A stretch of 64,000 bases of DNA, taken from the NCBI GenBank assembly GCA_030035585.1, contig CM057460.1, forward strand, positions 128,510,714 through 128,574,713, given 5' to 3'. A model generated the notes under the pieces. The model had not been told where the DNA came from, ran no database searches, and saw nothing but the letters and a program-made list of their open reading frames with translations. Origin of the DNA: Dugong dugon (lineage: Eukaryota > Chordata > Mammalia > Sirenia > Dugongidae). Every line of letters starts with the position of its first letter. Within the stretch, counting starts at the first letter, position 1. Positions 1-11,821 of this stretch are shown in pieces. The translations under genes and the position numbers were made by a program.

Positions 1-2040
1 ATGAAAGAAAAGAATCACATGATCATCTCAATTGATGCTAAAAATGCATTTGACAAAGTCCAACACCCATTCCTAATAAAACCTCTAAAAAAATAGGTAT
101 AGAAGGGAAATTTCTCAACATAATAAAGGGAATCTATGCAAAACCAGTGGCTAACAGCTCTCTTATTGGAGAGAGGCTGAAAACATTCCCCATGAGAACA
201 GGAACAAGACAAGGATGTCCTTTATCTCCACTCCTATTTAACACTGTGCTGGAAGTCCTAGCTAGAGCAATTAGGCAAGAAAAAGAAATAAAGAGCATCC
301 AAACTGGTAATGAAGAAGTTAAACTACCCCTGTTTGTGGATGATATAATACTATACATAGAAAACCTTAAAGACTCAATGACAAAACTACTAGAACTATT
401 GAAAGATTCAGCAGAGTAGCGGAATACAAGATAAACATACAAAAATCAGTTGGATTCTTATACACCAATAAAAAGAATGATGAAAAGGAAATCAAGAAAA
501 CAATACCATTTATAATAGCCCCTAAAAAAAAAATACTTAGGAATAAATCTAACCAGGGATGTAAAAGACCTATACAAAGAACACTACAAAACACTACTGC
601 ATGAAACCCAAAAGGATCTACATAAATGAAAAAACATACGATGCGCATGGATATATAGACTCAACATAGTGAAAATGACAATTCTACCCAAAGCAATTTA
701 CAAGTACGATGAAATCCCGAACCAAATACCAATGACATTCTTTAAAGAGATGGAAAAACTAATCATTAACTTTATATGGAAAAGGAAGAAGCCCTGGATA
801 AGTAAAGCTCTACTGAAGAATAATAAAGCAGGAGGACTCACACTACCTGACCTCAGAACCTACTATACAGCTACGGTAGTCAAAACTGCCTGATACTGGT
901 ACAACGACAGATACATTGACTAATGGAACAGAATTGAGAACCCAGATGTAAATCCATCCACCTCAGTCACCTGATCTTCGACAAGGGCCCAAAGTCCATC
1001 AAATGGGGAAAAGACAGTCTTTTTAACAAATGGTGCTGGCAAAACTGGATGTCCATCTGCAAAAAAATGAAACAGGACCCATACATCACACCATACACAA
1101 AAACTAATTCAAAATGGATCAAAGACCTAAATATTAAGCCCAAAACTATAAAGTTCATAGAAGAAAAAATAGGGTCTACGCTAGAGACACTAAAGCAAGG
1201 CATTATTAGGATACAATCCATAACCAACAACACACAAACCCCAGAAGATAAGCTAAATAAATGGGATATTCTAAAAATTAATCATTTACGCTCATCAAAC
1301 CCTTCACGAAAAGAGTAGAAAGAGAACCTACAGACTGGAAAATAATCTTTGGACATTGCAAGTCAGACAAAGGTCTAATCTCCAAAATCTACAAGAAAAT
1401 CCAACACCTCTACAACAAAAAGACAAATAATCCAATTAAAAAAATGTGCAAAGGAAATGAATAGACACTTCACCAAAGAAGACATTCAGGTGGCCAACAG
1501 ACACGTGAGGAAATGCTAACGATCACTAAACATTAGAGAAATGCGAGTTAAAACCACAGTGAGATACCATCTCACCCCGGCATTACTGGCAGGAATCAAC
1601 CAATAGTTGTTGGAGAGGCTGCGGGGAGATCGGAACTCCTACGCACTGTTGTGGGAATGTAAAATGATACAACCATTTTGGAAAATGATATGGCGTTTCC
1701 TCAGAAAGCTACAAATAGACATACCATTCGATTCAGCAATCCCACTCCTAGGAATATATCCTAGAGGAATAAGAGTCGTCACCCGAATAGACATATGCAC
1801 ACCTATATTCATGGCAGCATGTTCACAATAGCAAAACGATGGAAACAACCTAGATGCCCATCAACAGATGAATGGATAAACAAACTATGGTACATACACA
1901 CAATGGAGTACTATGCAACGAGAAAGAACAACAATGAATCTGTGAAGCATCTCATAACATGGATGAAACTGGAGGACATTATGCTGAGTGAGATAAGTCA
2001 ATCACAAAAGGACAAATATTATATGAGACCTCTACTGTAA
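1..2040 (+). pseudogene. L1 ORF2 remnant: RT domain to C-terminus
   Basis: ORF2p is the endonuclease/reverse transcriptase of L1. The window opens in RT motif A (positions 31-66 read [12 protein letters not shown]; the catalytic Asp is kept). The [11 protein letters not shown] block follows at about 205-240. The catalytic FADD box reads FVDD at about 331-342. C-terminal peptides then appear in several frames (669-893, 1049-1318, 1607-1831, 1795-2040), ending in MRPLL and a stop. At least four frame changes and internal stops break the reading, for example after residue 'EN' near 415 and 1316. The endonuclease half is outside the window. Identification rests on extended similarity to mammalian L1 ORF2 and on the same peptides in the other copies here. 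Confidence 0.93.
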
Positions 2041-3826
2041 AAACTCATGCAAAAGTTTACACATAAAAAGAAACAATCTTTGTTGGTTATCAGGGATGGG
2101 AGGGGGTGGGTTTGGGGGGAAACTAAATAGACAATAGATAACTGGTAACTTTGGCGAAGGGTGAGACAGTACACAGTACTGGGGAAGCCAGAACAACTTG
2201 TACAAGGAAAGGTCATGGAAGCTCCATAGACACACCCAAACTCCCTGAGGGACTGAATTGCTGGGTGGAGGGCTGCAGGGATCATGGTCTCAGGGAACAT
2301 CTAGCTCAATCGGCATAACACAGTTTATAAAGACAATGTTCTACATTCTACCTTGGTGAGTAGTGTCTGGGGTCTTAAAATTCTGTAAGCAGCCATCTAA
2401 GACACTCCACTGGTCTTACCCCTTTTGGAGCAAGGGAGAATGAAGAAAACAAGATACAATGAAAAGATTAATCCAAAGGACTAATGGACCACAGCTACCA
2501 TGGCCTCCACCAGACTGAGTCCAGTACAGCTAGATGGTGCTTGGCTACCACCTCTGACTGCTGTGACTGGGATCACAATAGAAGGTCCTGGACAGAGCTG
2601 GTGTCATGGTTTGAATTATGACCCCCAAAAAATGTGTGTATCAATTTGGCTAGGCCATGATTCCTGGTACTGTTGATTTTCCTGTATGTTGTAAACCTGC
2701 CTCTATGATGTTAATGAGGGAGGATGGGTGGCAGTTGTGTTCATAAGGCAGGGCCTGATCTACAAGACTGGATTGTGTCCTGAGGCAATCTCTTGAGATA
2801 TAAAAGACAGAAATGAGCAGTGAGACAGGGGGACCTCATACCATCAAGAAGAAAGCAGTGCTGGGAGTAGAGTGCGACCTTTGGACTGGGGTCCCTGCGC
2901 CGACCAGCTCCTAGTCCGGGGGAACACTAATGAGAAGGCTGACAGAGAGAAAAAGCCTTCCCCTGGAGCTGACACCCTGAATTTGGACTTTTAGCCTACT
3001 TTGACTGTGAGGAAATAACCTTCTCTTCATTAAAACCATAGACTGGTGGTGTTTTTGTTATGGCAGCACTAGATGACTAAGACAGCTGGTGAAGGATGTA
3101 GATCAAAATTCTAACTCACAAAGAAAGATAGATTTACTGGCCTGACAGACTGGAGAAACCTCTAGAGTATGGTCCCTGGACATTCTTTTAGCTCAGTAGT
3201 GAAGTCACTCCCAAGGTTCACCATTCAGCCAGGGATTGGACAGCCCCTTAAAACAAAATGAGACTAATGAGGCACAGGGGCAAGGACTAGAAGGCAAGAG
3301 GGGACAGGGAAGCTGGTGATAGGGAACCCAAGGTTGAGAACGGACAATGTTGACATGTCATGAGGTAGTCAACCATTCTCATAGGGCAATATGTGCACCA
3401 ACTGTTTAATGAGAAACTATTTTTTCTGTAAACCTTCATCTAAGGTACAAAAAATAAAATTGTCTATGTGAGATCAAACTGAGAACAGCAGCTCAAAAGT
3501 TTTGATGGGAAGTCTAGAGGCAGTTGAAGATAATGGTGATGGAATAATCTGGAAAAGGTTAGTGAGAATAGCTGCACAACTGGAAGAATGTAATCAATGT
3601 CACAGAATTGTACACATAAAAATGTTTGAAATGGTATAACTTTGGCTATGTATGTTTACACCCAAAAAAAAGAGTCCTCCAAGGTCGAGAAGGGAGAATG
3701 TTGACATGTCTTGGGGTTGTTAACTAATTTCATAAGACAATATGGGTGCTGATTGTTTAATGAGAAACTATTTGGTCTATAAACCTTCATCTAAAGTATA
3801 ATTTAAAAAATTTTTAAAAAAAAAGA
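2041..3826 (+). other. L1 3' UTR with repeated terminal modules
   Basis: After the ORF2 stop come a G-rich stretch (about 2095-2120) and the long UTR. Its last 500 bases are a mosaic. A module at about 3340-3460 (ends ctgtaaaccttcatct) recurs at about 3690-3810. Between them lies a different block, about 3465-3675, ending in a short A-tract and similar to the terminal part of the L1 tail at 26850-27080. The LTR at 2602-3084 is a later insertion. Confidence 0.75.
2602..3084 (+). mobile_element. Solo LTR, MaLR/ERVL-like, with 5-bp TSD
   Basis: The 483-bp element begins TGTCATGG and ends CTAAGACA, so it has the TG...CA termini of an LTR. It is flanked by the direct repeat gctgg (2597-2601 and 3085-3089). 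The uninterrupted L1 at 9890-9905 reads as the empty site. The start (TGTCATGGTTTGAATTATG) and the end (GGTG...GTTATGGCAGCACTAG...CTAAGACA) resemble mammalian MaLR LTRs (MLT1/MST type), and 5-bp duplications fit ERVL/MaLR elements. A second copy lies at 20521-21004. No internal viral genes are present. Subfamily name not assigned. Confidence 0.85.
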
Positions 3827-4239
3827 AGACTGGAGAATGATCTATCCCATTTACCCAGCCCCGCTTTCTAGGTGGGTTTATTAATTCATCATTTGTTCTC
3901 AAATGTTGTTGAACATGGATGTTTCTGACACTATATTGGAACTGGGTATATAGTCTTTTCTCCCTGTACCCTATCTCTGGTTGTTTATCTATTCATTGTC
4001 CTCTAAAAACCTATCCAAAGCTAAAAACGACTCCTTAAAATATAATGTCACCTTAAACTTCTTGGAGTTCCAGTTGCACAAGCTGAAAACTCAAGCACTA
4101 TCTTTAATTACTGATTCTCTCTTATATTCCATATTCAGTTTATACATCCTAAATATAACTCACATCTGTCCATTCCCTCCACCAACACTGCCAACACATA
4201 AATCCAAAGCACATTCTTGACACTTATGTACAACTATTA
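3827..4239. other. No feature recognised
   Basis: AT-rich DNA without convincing coding potential. It may be the upstream part of the L2 fragment that becomes recognisable downstream, but the similarity is too weak to claim. Confidence 0.5.
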
Positions 4240-4800
4240 TACTCTTTTTACTGCCACTCTTGTTTCTACCCAATCTATTTTTCACAAGGCAATTAGTCTT
4301 AAAAACAATAAATCTGATCATATTATTGCACTATTTAAAACCCAACACTATTTCTCTTTATAAACACACACAAGCACACACACACAAACCCGTTGTCTTC
4401 CAGTTGATTCTGACTTACAGCTTCTCTACAGACCAGAGCAGAACTGTCCCATAGGATTTCCAAGGCTGTAATTTTACAGAAGCCTATTGCTACATCTTTA
4501 TCCCATAATTTACCATTATAATTCATATAAAACCTAAACTCTTTTTCATGGTATTCAAAGTGTTTATGGTCTGGTCCCTTCCTACATTTTTGTCTGCATC
4601 TTATTTCATTCTCTTCTTCCATGTCTATGCACCAGTCAAACATGTATTATTTTATTTCTTATGGCCTACCAAGTTCTTAGAGGAAAGAGGTCTTGTCTTA
4701 TTTCTATTTATATATCCCACAGCATGTAGCAGAGTGTCTGGAACCCTGGAGAAACAGAAATAGTGTTTACTGAATGAGTTAATGGATGAATGAATGAATG
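4240..4800 (+). repeat. L2 LINE fragment
   Basis: The stretch follows the L2 3' pattern: 'aatctgatcatattattgca' at about 4311, then 'cctaaactc...catggt...atggtctggtccc' at 4533-4580, then 'gcatgtagcagagtgtctgg' and a terminal 'tgaatgaatgaatg' near 4786-4800. A truncated AfroSINE interrupts it at about 4388-4500. It is an old, non-coding fossil. Confidence 0.7.
4388..4500 (-). mobile_element. AfroSINE, truncated (long type)
   Basis: Read on the minus strand this is the body and 3' part of an AfroSINE (reverse of 'cagaactgtcccataggatttccaaggctg'). The tRNA-like head is missing, so it is a 5'-truncated copy. It is preceded on the + strand by a CA-rich tail (4364-4387) and sits inside an L2. Confidence 0.8.
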
Positions 4801-5209
4801 TTCCTAAGTCAATACAAACAGAAGTTTGGACCTGAGCCCTCTTTTGTTATAGTCTCTATAGATAATTAAAATCTGTACATAAAAAACTGAGGAATTATCT
4901 CAGAGTATATTGCAAAAGGACAAAAATATGGAAGGTATGAGAAACATTAAGAGACAAGAGTATAGATCCAGAAATTTCCATGTTAGTCTAAAAAAATAGA
5001 CTGAATTTTCTAGAAGAAAGTAAATACAGAATGAAGAAAAGGAAATAATTCATAAATAGTAAGAAAAACATCTCCAGGTTGAAGATAATTAGAAGCCTTC
5101 ATGCTGAGAAGTTCTCCAAAAGCAGAGGATAATGATCCAAAAAAAAACAACCTCAGACCTAGGCATCTGCCATGAAATCTCAGAACCCTGAGGATAATGA
5201 GAAAAACCT
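4801..5209. other. No feature recognised
   Basis: Low-GC sequence with no repeat or exon that I can identify. Only short ORFs occur. Confidence 0.5.
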
Positions 5210-5219
5210 TAAATACCTC

Positions 5220-5424
5220 TACCCATAACCTGTTGCCTTTGAGTCGATTCTTACTCACAGCGACCCTATAGGACAAAGTAGAACTGCCCCATAGGGTTTC
5301 TAAAGCTATAATCTTTATGGGATCAGATTGCCACATTTTTCTGCAGCAGAGCGGCTGGTGGGTTTGAACTGGGGACCTTTCAGTTAGTCATGAGAGCTTA
5401 ACCACTGTGCCACCAGGGTTCCTG
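5220..5424 (-). mobile_element. AfroSINE, near full length (long type), 10-bp TSD
   Basis: Minus-strand tRNA-derived SINE. The head (reverse of 'ttaaccactgtgccaccagg') carries the A-box-like region, and 'ggtttgaac' reversed gives the B-box region. The body includes the middle block complementary to 'ctgcagcagagcggctgg' that short-type copies lack. The TSD taaatacctc is at 5210-5219 and 5425-5434. The apparent reading frame across it is fortuitous. Confidence 0.93.
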
Positions 5425-5434
5425 TAAATACCTC

Positions 5435-6253
5435 GAGTGAGAAAAAAATCAAAGAAACAAACAAAAGCTAAAAAAACAACTTTCCCAAAAGAACGACTCA
5501 TCATATTAGCTTCAGGTTTCTCAATAGCAATATTGGTTTCCAGAAAACAGTAGAGCATTATTTTCGAAGTTCTCATAGAATATACCTACATGAGTATGTC
5601 CATCCAAATTAGCATTCATGTGTAAAAAAATATTTGTAGACAAGCAAGGGTTTGGTTTCATACCCAGTCTCTTCTGAAAAATATTGCTTGAGAATGTATT
5701 TCGGTAAAAAAGAGAAATCTAATACAGAGACAAAAATGGGGTATAAGGAACAGTGATGAAAGCTAATAGAATAAAATTTCTATTTGCTGTTAAATAATTT
5801 TTGGTACATAAAGTTAAAAAGTATGATATCAATATCCTAAGTGATTTTAATATGAAAGGGGAATGAGGCTTCTTGCCCTGTTTTAGAAATGAGTTAAGAG
5901 GATAGAATATTGAATAACTTAAAAGATATATTTAAAAAATATTTAACTCTGTGTGTTAAATTGTTCTCAATAAGCAAGTATTATATGAATCTTCATAATG
6001 AGATTGTATTTATGTATTACATGGGTAATTTCAAAAAATCAATATTATAAAAAGGATAAAGGGAAGATGAGCTGGAAGCAAGCAAACAGGTAGTGTGGTC
6101 AGATAATACACAGGCCTGAGAATTCAACATTCGTATATAATCACAAGTTAAATAATGAAAAGATGTCTGAGCTATGAAGATTTGATTTTTCTAATCTTTC
6201 TTTTCATCATCTTGGACCTTGGCAAGCAGAAAGCAAAAGAAGGTGTGAGAATC
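5435..6253. other. No feature recognised
   Basis: AT-rich sequence with no identifiable repeat, exon or structured RNA. Confidence 0.5.
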
Positions 6254-6266
6254 ACCTGGGGCTTTA

Positions 6267-7315
6267 TTTGCTTTTTGTTTGTTTGCTTGTTTTAAGTGAA
6301 AGTTTACAGAGCAAATTAGTTTCTCATGAAACAATAAATACACAAATTGTTTCATGATGTTGGTTGCCAACCCCGCAATGTGTCAACACTCTACCCTTCT
6401 CCACCCAGAGGTTCTGTTTCCATTCCGCCAGTGTTCCTGTCCCTTCCTGCCCTCTCATCTTTGCTTTTGGGCCGGTGTGCCCATTTAGTCTCATATACGT
6501 GATTGAACCACGAAGCACGTTCCTCACATGTATTATTTTTTGTTTTATGTTGCTGTTGTTAGGTGCCCTCGAGTTGGTTCTGACTCATAGCGACCCTATG
6601 TACCACAGAACAAAACACTGCCTGGTCCTGTGCCATCCTCACAATTGTTATTATGCTTGAGACCATTGTTGCAGCCACTGTGTCAATCCATCTTGTTGAG
6701 GTTTTTCCTCTTTTTCAATGACCCTCTACTTTACTAAGTACGATGTCCTTCTCCAGGGACTAGTCCCTACTGATAACATGTCCCAAGTACGTGAGATGGT
6801 CTCACCATCCTTGCTTCCAAGGAGTACTCTGGCTGTATTTCTTCCAAGACAGAGTTGTTCATTCTTCTGGCAGTCCATGGTATATTCAAAATTCTTCACC
6901 ACCACCATATTCAAAGATATCAATTCTTCTTTGGTCTTCTTTATTCATTGTCTAGCTTTCACATATATATGAGGGGATTGAAAATACTATGACTTGGGTC
7001 AGGTGAACCTTAGTCCCCAAAGTGATATCTTTGCTTTTTAAAACTTGAAAGAGGTCTTTTGCAGCAGATTGGTTTTATAGACCTATCTAATCTTTGGCTG
7101 AAGAGCAAACTTTGGGAGTGAATTCAGTTCTGAATTAAAAGGGTGTCTGGGAGCCATACTCTTAGGGTTTCTCCAGTCTCTGTTAGAGCAGTAAGTCTGG
7201 TCTTTTTTTGTGAATTTGAATTTTATTCTACCTTTTGTCTCCTGCTTTGTCCAGGACCCTCTATTGTGATTCCTGTCAAAATGGTCAGTGGTGGTAGCTG
7301 GGTGCCGTTTAGTTG
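6267..7315 (-). mobile_element. L1 3' UTR fragment, split by an RTE
   Basis: 5'-truncated L1 in minus orientation. The 3' tail (T-rich at 6270-6293) is followed by 'agtgaaagtttacag', the same end as the L1s at 17172 and 37960. After the RTE insertion the UTR resumes at 7072 with 'gttttatagacctatctaat', which continues the pattern seen at 38222-38245. A 13-bp TSD with one mismatch flanks it: acctggggcttta (6254-6266) and acctgggacttta (7316-7328). It contains no coding sequence. Confidence 0.88.
6549..7071 (-). mobile_element. RTE (BovB-class) LINE 3' fragment inserted in L1 3' UTR
   Basis: Homologous to the minus-strand RTE at 15023 and, in reverse, to the 3' end of the + strand RTE at 45001-47580. 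The tail complement 'gttgctgttgttaggtgcc' is the RTE 3' end. It encodes only the C-terminal region after the reverse transcriptase, with no long intact frame. Flanking gttttat (6542-6548 and 7072-7078) is a likely short TSD. It is younger than the L1 fragment that holds it. Confidence 0.9.
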
Positions 7316-7328
7316 ACCTGGGACTTTA

Positions 7329-8766
7329 AACTGATTAAGATTGGATGAATAAAACCATGGTTGACTTTATTAAAACCCAGTTGAATAAAATACATAAAAG
7401 AGAAAGAACAGCTAAAGCCCCAAAGAACTTCCATATCAAATGTGCACTGGTTGGTTGCTGGGTCTCACCAGTGACAATTTTGAAATATATTATGTATATC
7501 ATATCATTGTGTTTTATAGCTTATCCTCTCTAGTTGTATTGTCTTGTTGTTGATTTTCTTTTAAGATAAGGGAAAGAACACAGAATGAGCTTACAGAATT
7601 AGAATTTTGCAAAGCTCTTCAGGCTGCAAATTGTTGGAGGGTTTAGTTTTCTCTATTGATGATTCTACAGATCATCACGATGTGAACTAATGATACAAAA
7701 TCTTTTCTTTTAAATGTAAATGAGCATAAGAGCTTTAAAGTATATATGGCAATATGTTATTAACCACATGTGTGTGGTTTCGTATTATACTACTCTGAGT
7801 GAGTCCTGCTTGATTCACAGATACTTTCCTGTACTTTAATTCACTTTTGAAGCAGGATTGCATAATACCAATCAAATCTTTTATTTAGTTATTTTTCCTA
7901 CTCCCTACTCCCCATTCACTTTTTTCTTCTTCCAAGTTTCTCTGAGGCACTACTGTATGAAACAGTCTTTGAAGTGGTGGTGAGAAATATATGGATGGAT
8001 AGATGATCTTTCCCAAGCTTAAAGGGAAAACCAAACAAACAAATAAAAACATAATATTTGAGGCAATGTGAATGCCAAAATTATGCTGCTTCCTTACAGG
8101 ATTGGTTCCTTCACACATAGACAACAAAGGGTTGAAAACAGTCATTTCATGAGCAGACCAAACAATCTGTTCACTTCAACTTTTAGTTTAAAACTTCTTA
8201 TCATGAGGTATTTATGACCATTATGACTTATGAATTACCCACAACCTGGTATGCTATGATATAGACAGGTAATCTTCCACAGGGACCCAAAATGAGACAT
8301 GGAGAAATGAAAGTTGGAACCAAGAAATCATGAACTAGTTTTCAAAGAATAATTAGCTGCCTTTGGCTATTTTTTTAACTAGATAGAAGGCAATTTAATC
8401 AGTACCCCCAAAACTTTGATATTCATTAATCTATCTGACATATTTGCAAGAACTTGAGGATGCTCTGTAAGCACTCTTCCTATAGCCCTCTTCTGCATGT
8501 TCCTTTAAAAATGGGACCCAGCGCTTCCTTCCATCTTCTCCCACTACCCAGCTGAGGGGATCAGAAATAGGAATCAGACCCAAGTCAGACCAATGGATTA
8601 TCATATGGCTTAGAACAAGAGTTTTGCCAAACGGTGACAATTTCCATTCAATGGTAACTGGCTAAACTACTCATATCTCATCCTTGGAGAGATGAAATGT
8701 GAAACATACAAGGTATGTGAATGTAGTAGGATTGCACAGAAGCAGTGTGACATAGACTGCAAAAAT
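7329..8766. other. No feature recognised
   Basis: About 1.4 kb of single-copy-looking DNA. ORFs up to 86 codons occur on both strands without recognisable similarity or coding bias. I see no exon, repeat or RNA gene. Confidence 0.5.
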
Positions 8767-8777
8767 CATCAGTCATG

Positions 8778-9329
8778 CACATGAGGAAATGCTCGCGTTC
8801 ACTAGCCATTAGAGAAACGCAAGTTAAAACCACAATGAGATACCATCTCACCCCGGCATTACTGGCACAAATCAAAAATACTGGAAATAACAAATGTTGG
8901 AGGGGCTGCGGGGAGATGGGAACTCTTATGCACTGCTGGTGGGAATTCAAAATTATACAACCATATTGGAAAATGATATGGTGTTTCCTCAGAAAGCTAG
9001 AAATAGACATACCATTTGATCCAGCAATCCCACTCCCAGGAATATATCCTAGAGAAATAAGAGTCGTCACTCGAATAGACATATGCACACCTATGTTCAC
9101 GGCAGCATTGTTCACAATAGCAAAACGATGGAAACAATGTAGATGCCCATCAACAGATGAATGGATAAACAAACTATGGTACATACACACAGTGGAGTAC
9201 TATGCAACGAGAAAGAACAACAATGAATCTGTGAACCATCTCATAACATGGATGAAACTGGAGGACATTATGCTGAGTGAAATAAGTCAATCACAAAAGG
9301 ACAAATATTGTATGAGACCTCTATTGTAA
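8778..9329 (+). pseudogene. L1 ORF2 C-terminal domain (5'-truncated, open frame)
   Basis: About 183 codons at the C-terminus of ORF2p are open to the natural stop (ends KYCMRPLL). The frame contains [17 protein letters not shown], where the human family has a Cys-rich segment, and ends with [20 protein letters not shown]. No endonuclease or RT domain is present because reverse transcription stopped early, so it has no activity. The open frame suggests relatively recent insertion compared with the L1s at 1 and 51028. The ATG that opens the ORF lies across the insertion boundary and is fortuitous. Confidence 0.9.
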
Positions 9330-10554
9330 AAACCCATGAAAAAGTTCACATGCAAAATGTAACAATCTTTGTTGATTACCAGGGATGGGAGGGGAGGGGG
9401 GGAAATACTAAATAGGCAATAGATAAGTGGTATCTTGGGTGAAAGGTGAGACAGTACACAATACAAGGGAAACTAACATAACCTACACAAGGAAAGGTTA
9501 TGGAGGCCCCATGGACACATCCAAACTCCCTGAGGGACTGAATTGCTGGACGGAGGGCTCTGGGGACCATGGTCTTGGGGAACATCTAGCTCAATTGGCA
9601 TGACACTACTTATAAAGATAATGCTCTACATTCTACCTTGGTGAGTAGCGTCTGGGGTCTTAAAAGCCTGTGAGCGGCCATCTAAGATACTCCACTGGTC
9701 TAATCCCTTCGGGAGCAAGGGACAATGAAGAGAACAGGATACAATGAAAAGATTAGTCCAGCGGACTAATTGTCCACAGCTACCAAGACCTCCACCGGAC
9801 TGAGTCCAGTACAGCTAGATGGTGCCCGGCTACCACCGCTGACTGCTCTGACCAGGATCACAACAGAGGGTTCTGGACAGAGCTGGAGAAGGATGCAGAG
9901 CATAATTCTAACTCACAAAAAAAAAAAAAAAAAAAAGACCAGATTTACTGGCCTAAAGGAGACTGGAGAAACCTCAAGAGTATGGCCCCCAGACACCCTT
10001 TTAGCTCAGTGGTGAAGTTACCTTCGAGGTTCACTGTTCAGCCTGGGAGTGGACAGCCCAGTAAAACCAAATGAGACTAACGAGTTACAGGAGTCCAGTG
10101 ACAAGGGCCAGAAGGCAGAAGGGGAGTAGGAAGCTGATGATAGGGAACACAAGGTTGAGCAAGCATACTGTTGATGTGTTGTGAGATTGTTAACCATTGT
10201 TATAGGGCAACATTTGTAGTAACTGTTAAATGGGAGACTATTTTGTCCTGTAAGCCTTCATCTTAAGTGAGAATAACAGCACAATTAGAAGAGCGCAGTC
10301 AATGTCACTTAAATGTGTACATAAAAAGTTTTGAAATGGTGTATCTTTGGCTATGTGTATTTTCACCAAAAAAAAAAAAAAAAAAAGCTGAGAATTTAGA
10401 GGGTTAAAATGTTGTGGGGTTGTTAACCAAAGTCATAAAACAGCATGTGTACTACTGTTACATGAGAAACTGTTTGTTCTGTAAGCCTTCACCTGAAGTA
10501 CAATAAAATATTAAAAATAAATAAATAAAGTACTGAATTTTGGGGGAAAAAAAA
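8778..10554 (+). mobile_element. 5'-truncated L1 with 11-bp TSD
   Basis: The insertion begins within ORF2, contains the ORF2 end and a 1.2-kb 3' UTR, and ends in an A-rich tail. It is flanked by catcagtcatg (8767-8777 and 10555-10565), the signature of target-primed reverse transcription. Its 3' UTR provides the empty site for the LTR in the L1 at 1-3826. Two A-tracts (9919-9937 and 10369-10386) lie inside the UTR before the real tail. Confidence 0.96.
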
Positions 10555-10565
10555 CATCAGTCATG

Positions 10566-11599
10566 GTAAAGCAGATGTCACAATGTAGAGGAGAGAGTAG
10601 ACTGGTGGGCACTGAAGAAAGAGAATAGCTGAGTAATCATAGTGCTAAGCTCTAAAGAAAGACAGATAAGGTGATTTTCGAGGGGACTGACTAGGTAACT
10701 AGGGTTGAAGTTGGAGTGTACAATATTATCTTCTCTATTCCTTGTAAAATCTTGGAATAAATTCCCCCTCCATCATCAGCTGAGGCAACTTGAGAGTGTC
10801 TCTGTCCCTTACTAGACAAAAGGGTGCTGCACATATAAAGGAGGTGGCCTGGAACTGACTTTCTGTGTGTCCATAGTCTGTGTCATTCCTGGTCTGTCTT
10901 CTCTGCTAAATATGTTTATTTAATGTTTTAAATAGAGTGTGGTTTCACTGAGGAAATGTTTTTATCAGTAGAACCCACGATATATTCCACATGCCTGGAT
11001 AGCCCTCATATCACGTTTTCTGCAATGATTCTTCCAACAACATGTCCCCAGTGGAGTTGCACAGCCATCAGTATGGCTCCTCATGGGTGTGAAGATGGTC
11101 ACAAACTACGCAATTCTGTCTAAAGCTATGTCCTAGTTTCATAAATATTGTCTTTGGAAACAACATATGTGAAATATTAAGGAGCTACTGAAGCGAATAT
11201 TTCCCCCAGGAAACATGATTTCCTTGGAAAATAGCTTCTTGAAAAACCATGGGCCATGGTCTGTTTTACCCTTTGTTTCAAAATGTGTATTTCTAACCCT
11301 AAAGAGGTGAATTTCCCAGACCAAATAACCCTGGTTTGGTTCTGATGTTTGTCTGTTTTCTGATTCATATTGAATGAAATTATTTCTTTTCTTATCTTTA
11401 ATATCCTTTAACAACCTTTTTAGATCTTCTGAAGAGACAACATAGAATATTTAGGGCCAGATGATACTGAAGGGTTTCGGGATACAGGTCTCTTGAAGAG
11501 ACAGCTTGATGAATAATTAAAACAAGCAAATAAACAAACATCTACGCATGTTTCCTTGTTAGACAAACAGTACCAAAAAAATAAAAATAAAAAACAAAA
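10566..11599. other. No feature recognised
   Basis: Single-copy-looking sequence. The ORFs at 11139-11414 (minus) have no recognisable domain. Nothing else is supported. Confidence 0.45.
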
Positions 11600-11634
11600 A
11601 GTTCACTGCCATCAAGTCGATTCTGATTCATACG
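11600..11634 (-). mobile_element. AfroSINE 3' tail relic
   Basis: A short stretch, 'ttcactgccatcaagtcgat', followed by 'tctgattcat', matches the 3' end of AfroSINE/RTE in reverse and is preceded by an A-rich run (11574-11598). The rest of the element is absent. It could equally be an RTE tail. Confidence 0.45.
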
Positions 11635-11821
11635 TGAAAAAACTGGCAAGTTTTGGATTATAGATATGAAGCTTGTGGCAGCTGAATTGTATTCTGGCTA
11701 TAGTCATCTTCTCATAGTGTCTTGCTTTGATATCAGGAAAAACCACATGACAGGTAAAGCTTAGCTCATTTGCATTCTTTCATTCTACATGATACTGATT
11801 ACCATTACCTGGAGAAGAGGG

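Larger units (their letters stand above)
1..3826 (+). mobile_element. L1 LINE, 3' part (RT domain to tail), interrupted by an LTR
   Basis: The element enters the window inside the reverse-transcriptase domain of ORF2 and runs through the ORF2 stop at 2040 into a long 3' UTR ending in an A-rich tail near 3810-3826. The 3' UTR closely matches those of the L1s at 8778-10554 and 51028-59164, so the three belong to one lineage. Removing the 483-bp LTR plus its 5-bp target duplication (2602-3089) restores a continuous 3' UTR of about 1.3 kb. The 5' end lies outside the window, so its own TSD cannot be tested. ORF2 is broken, so this copy cannot move by itself. Confidence 0.95.
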
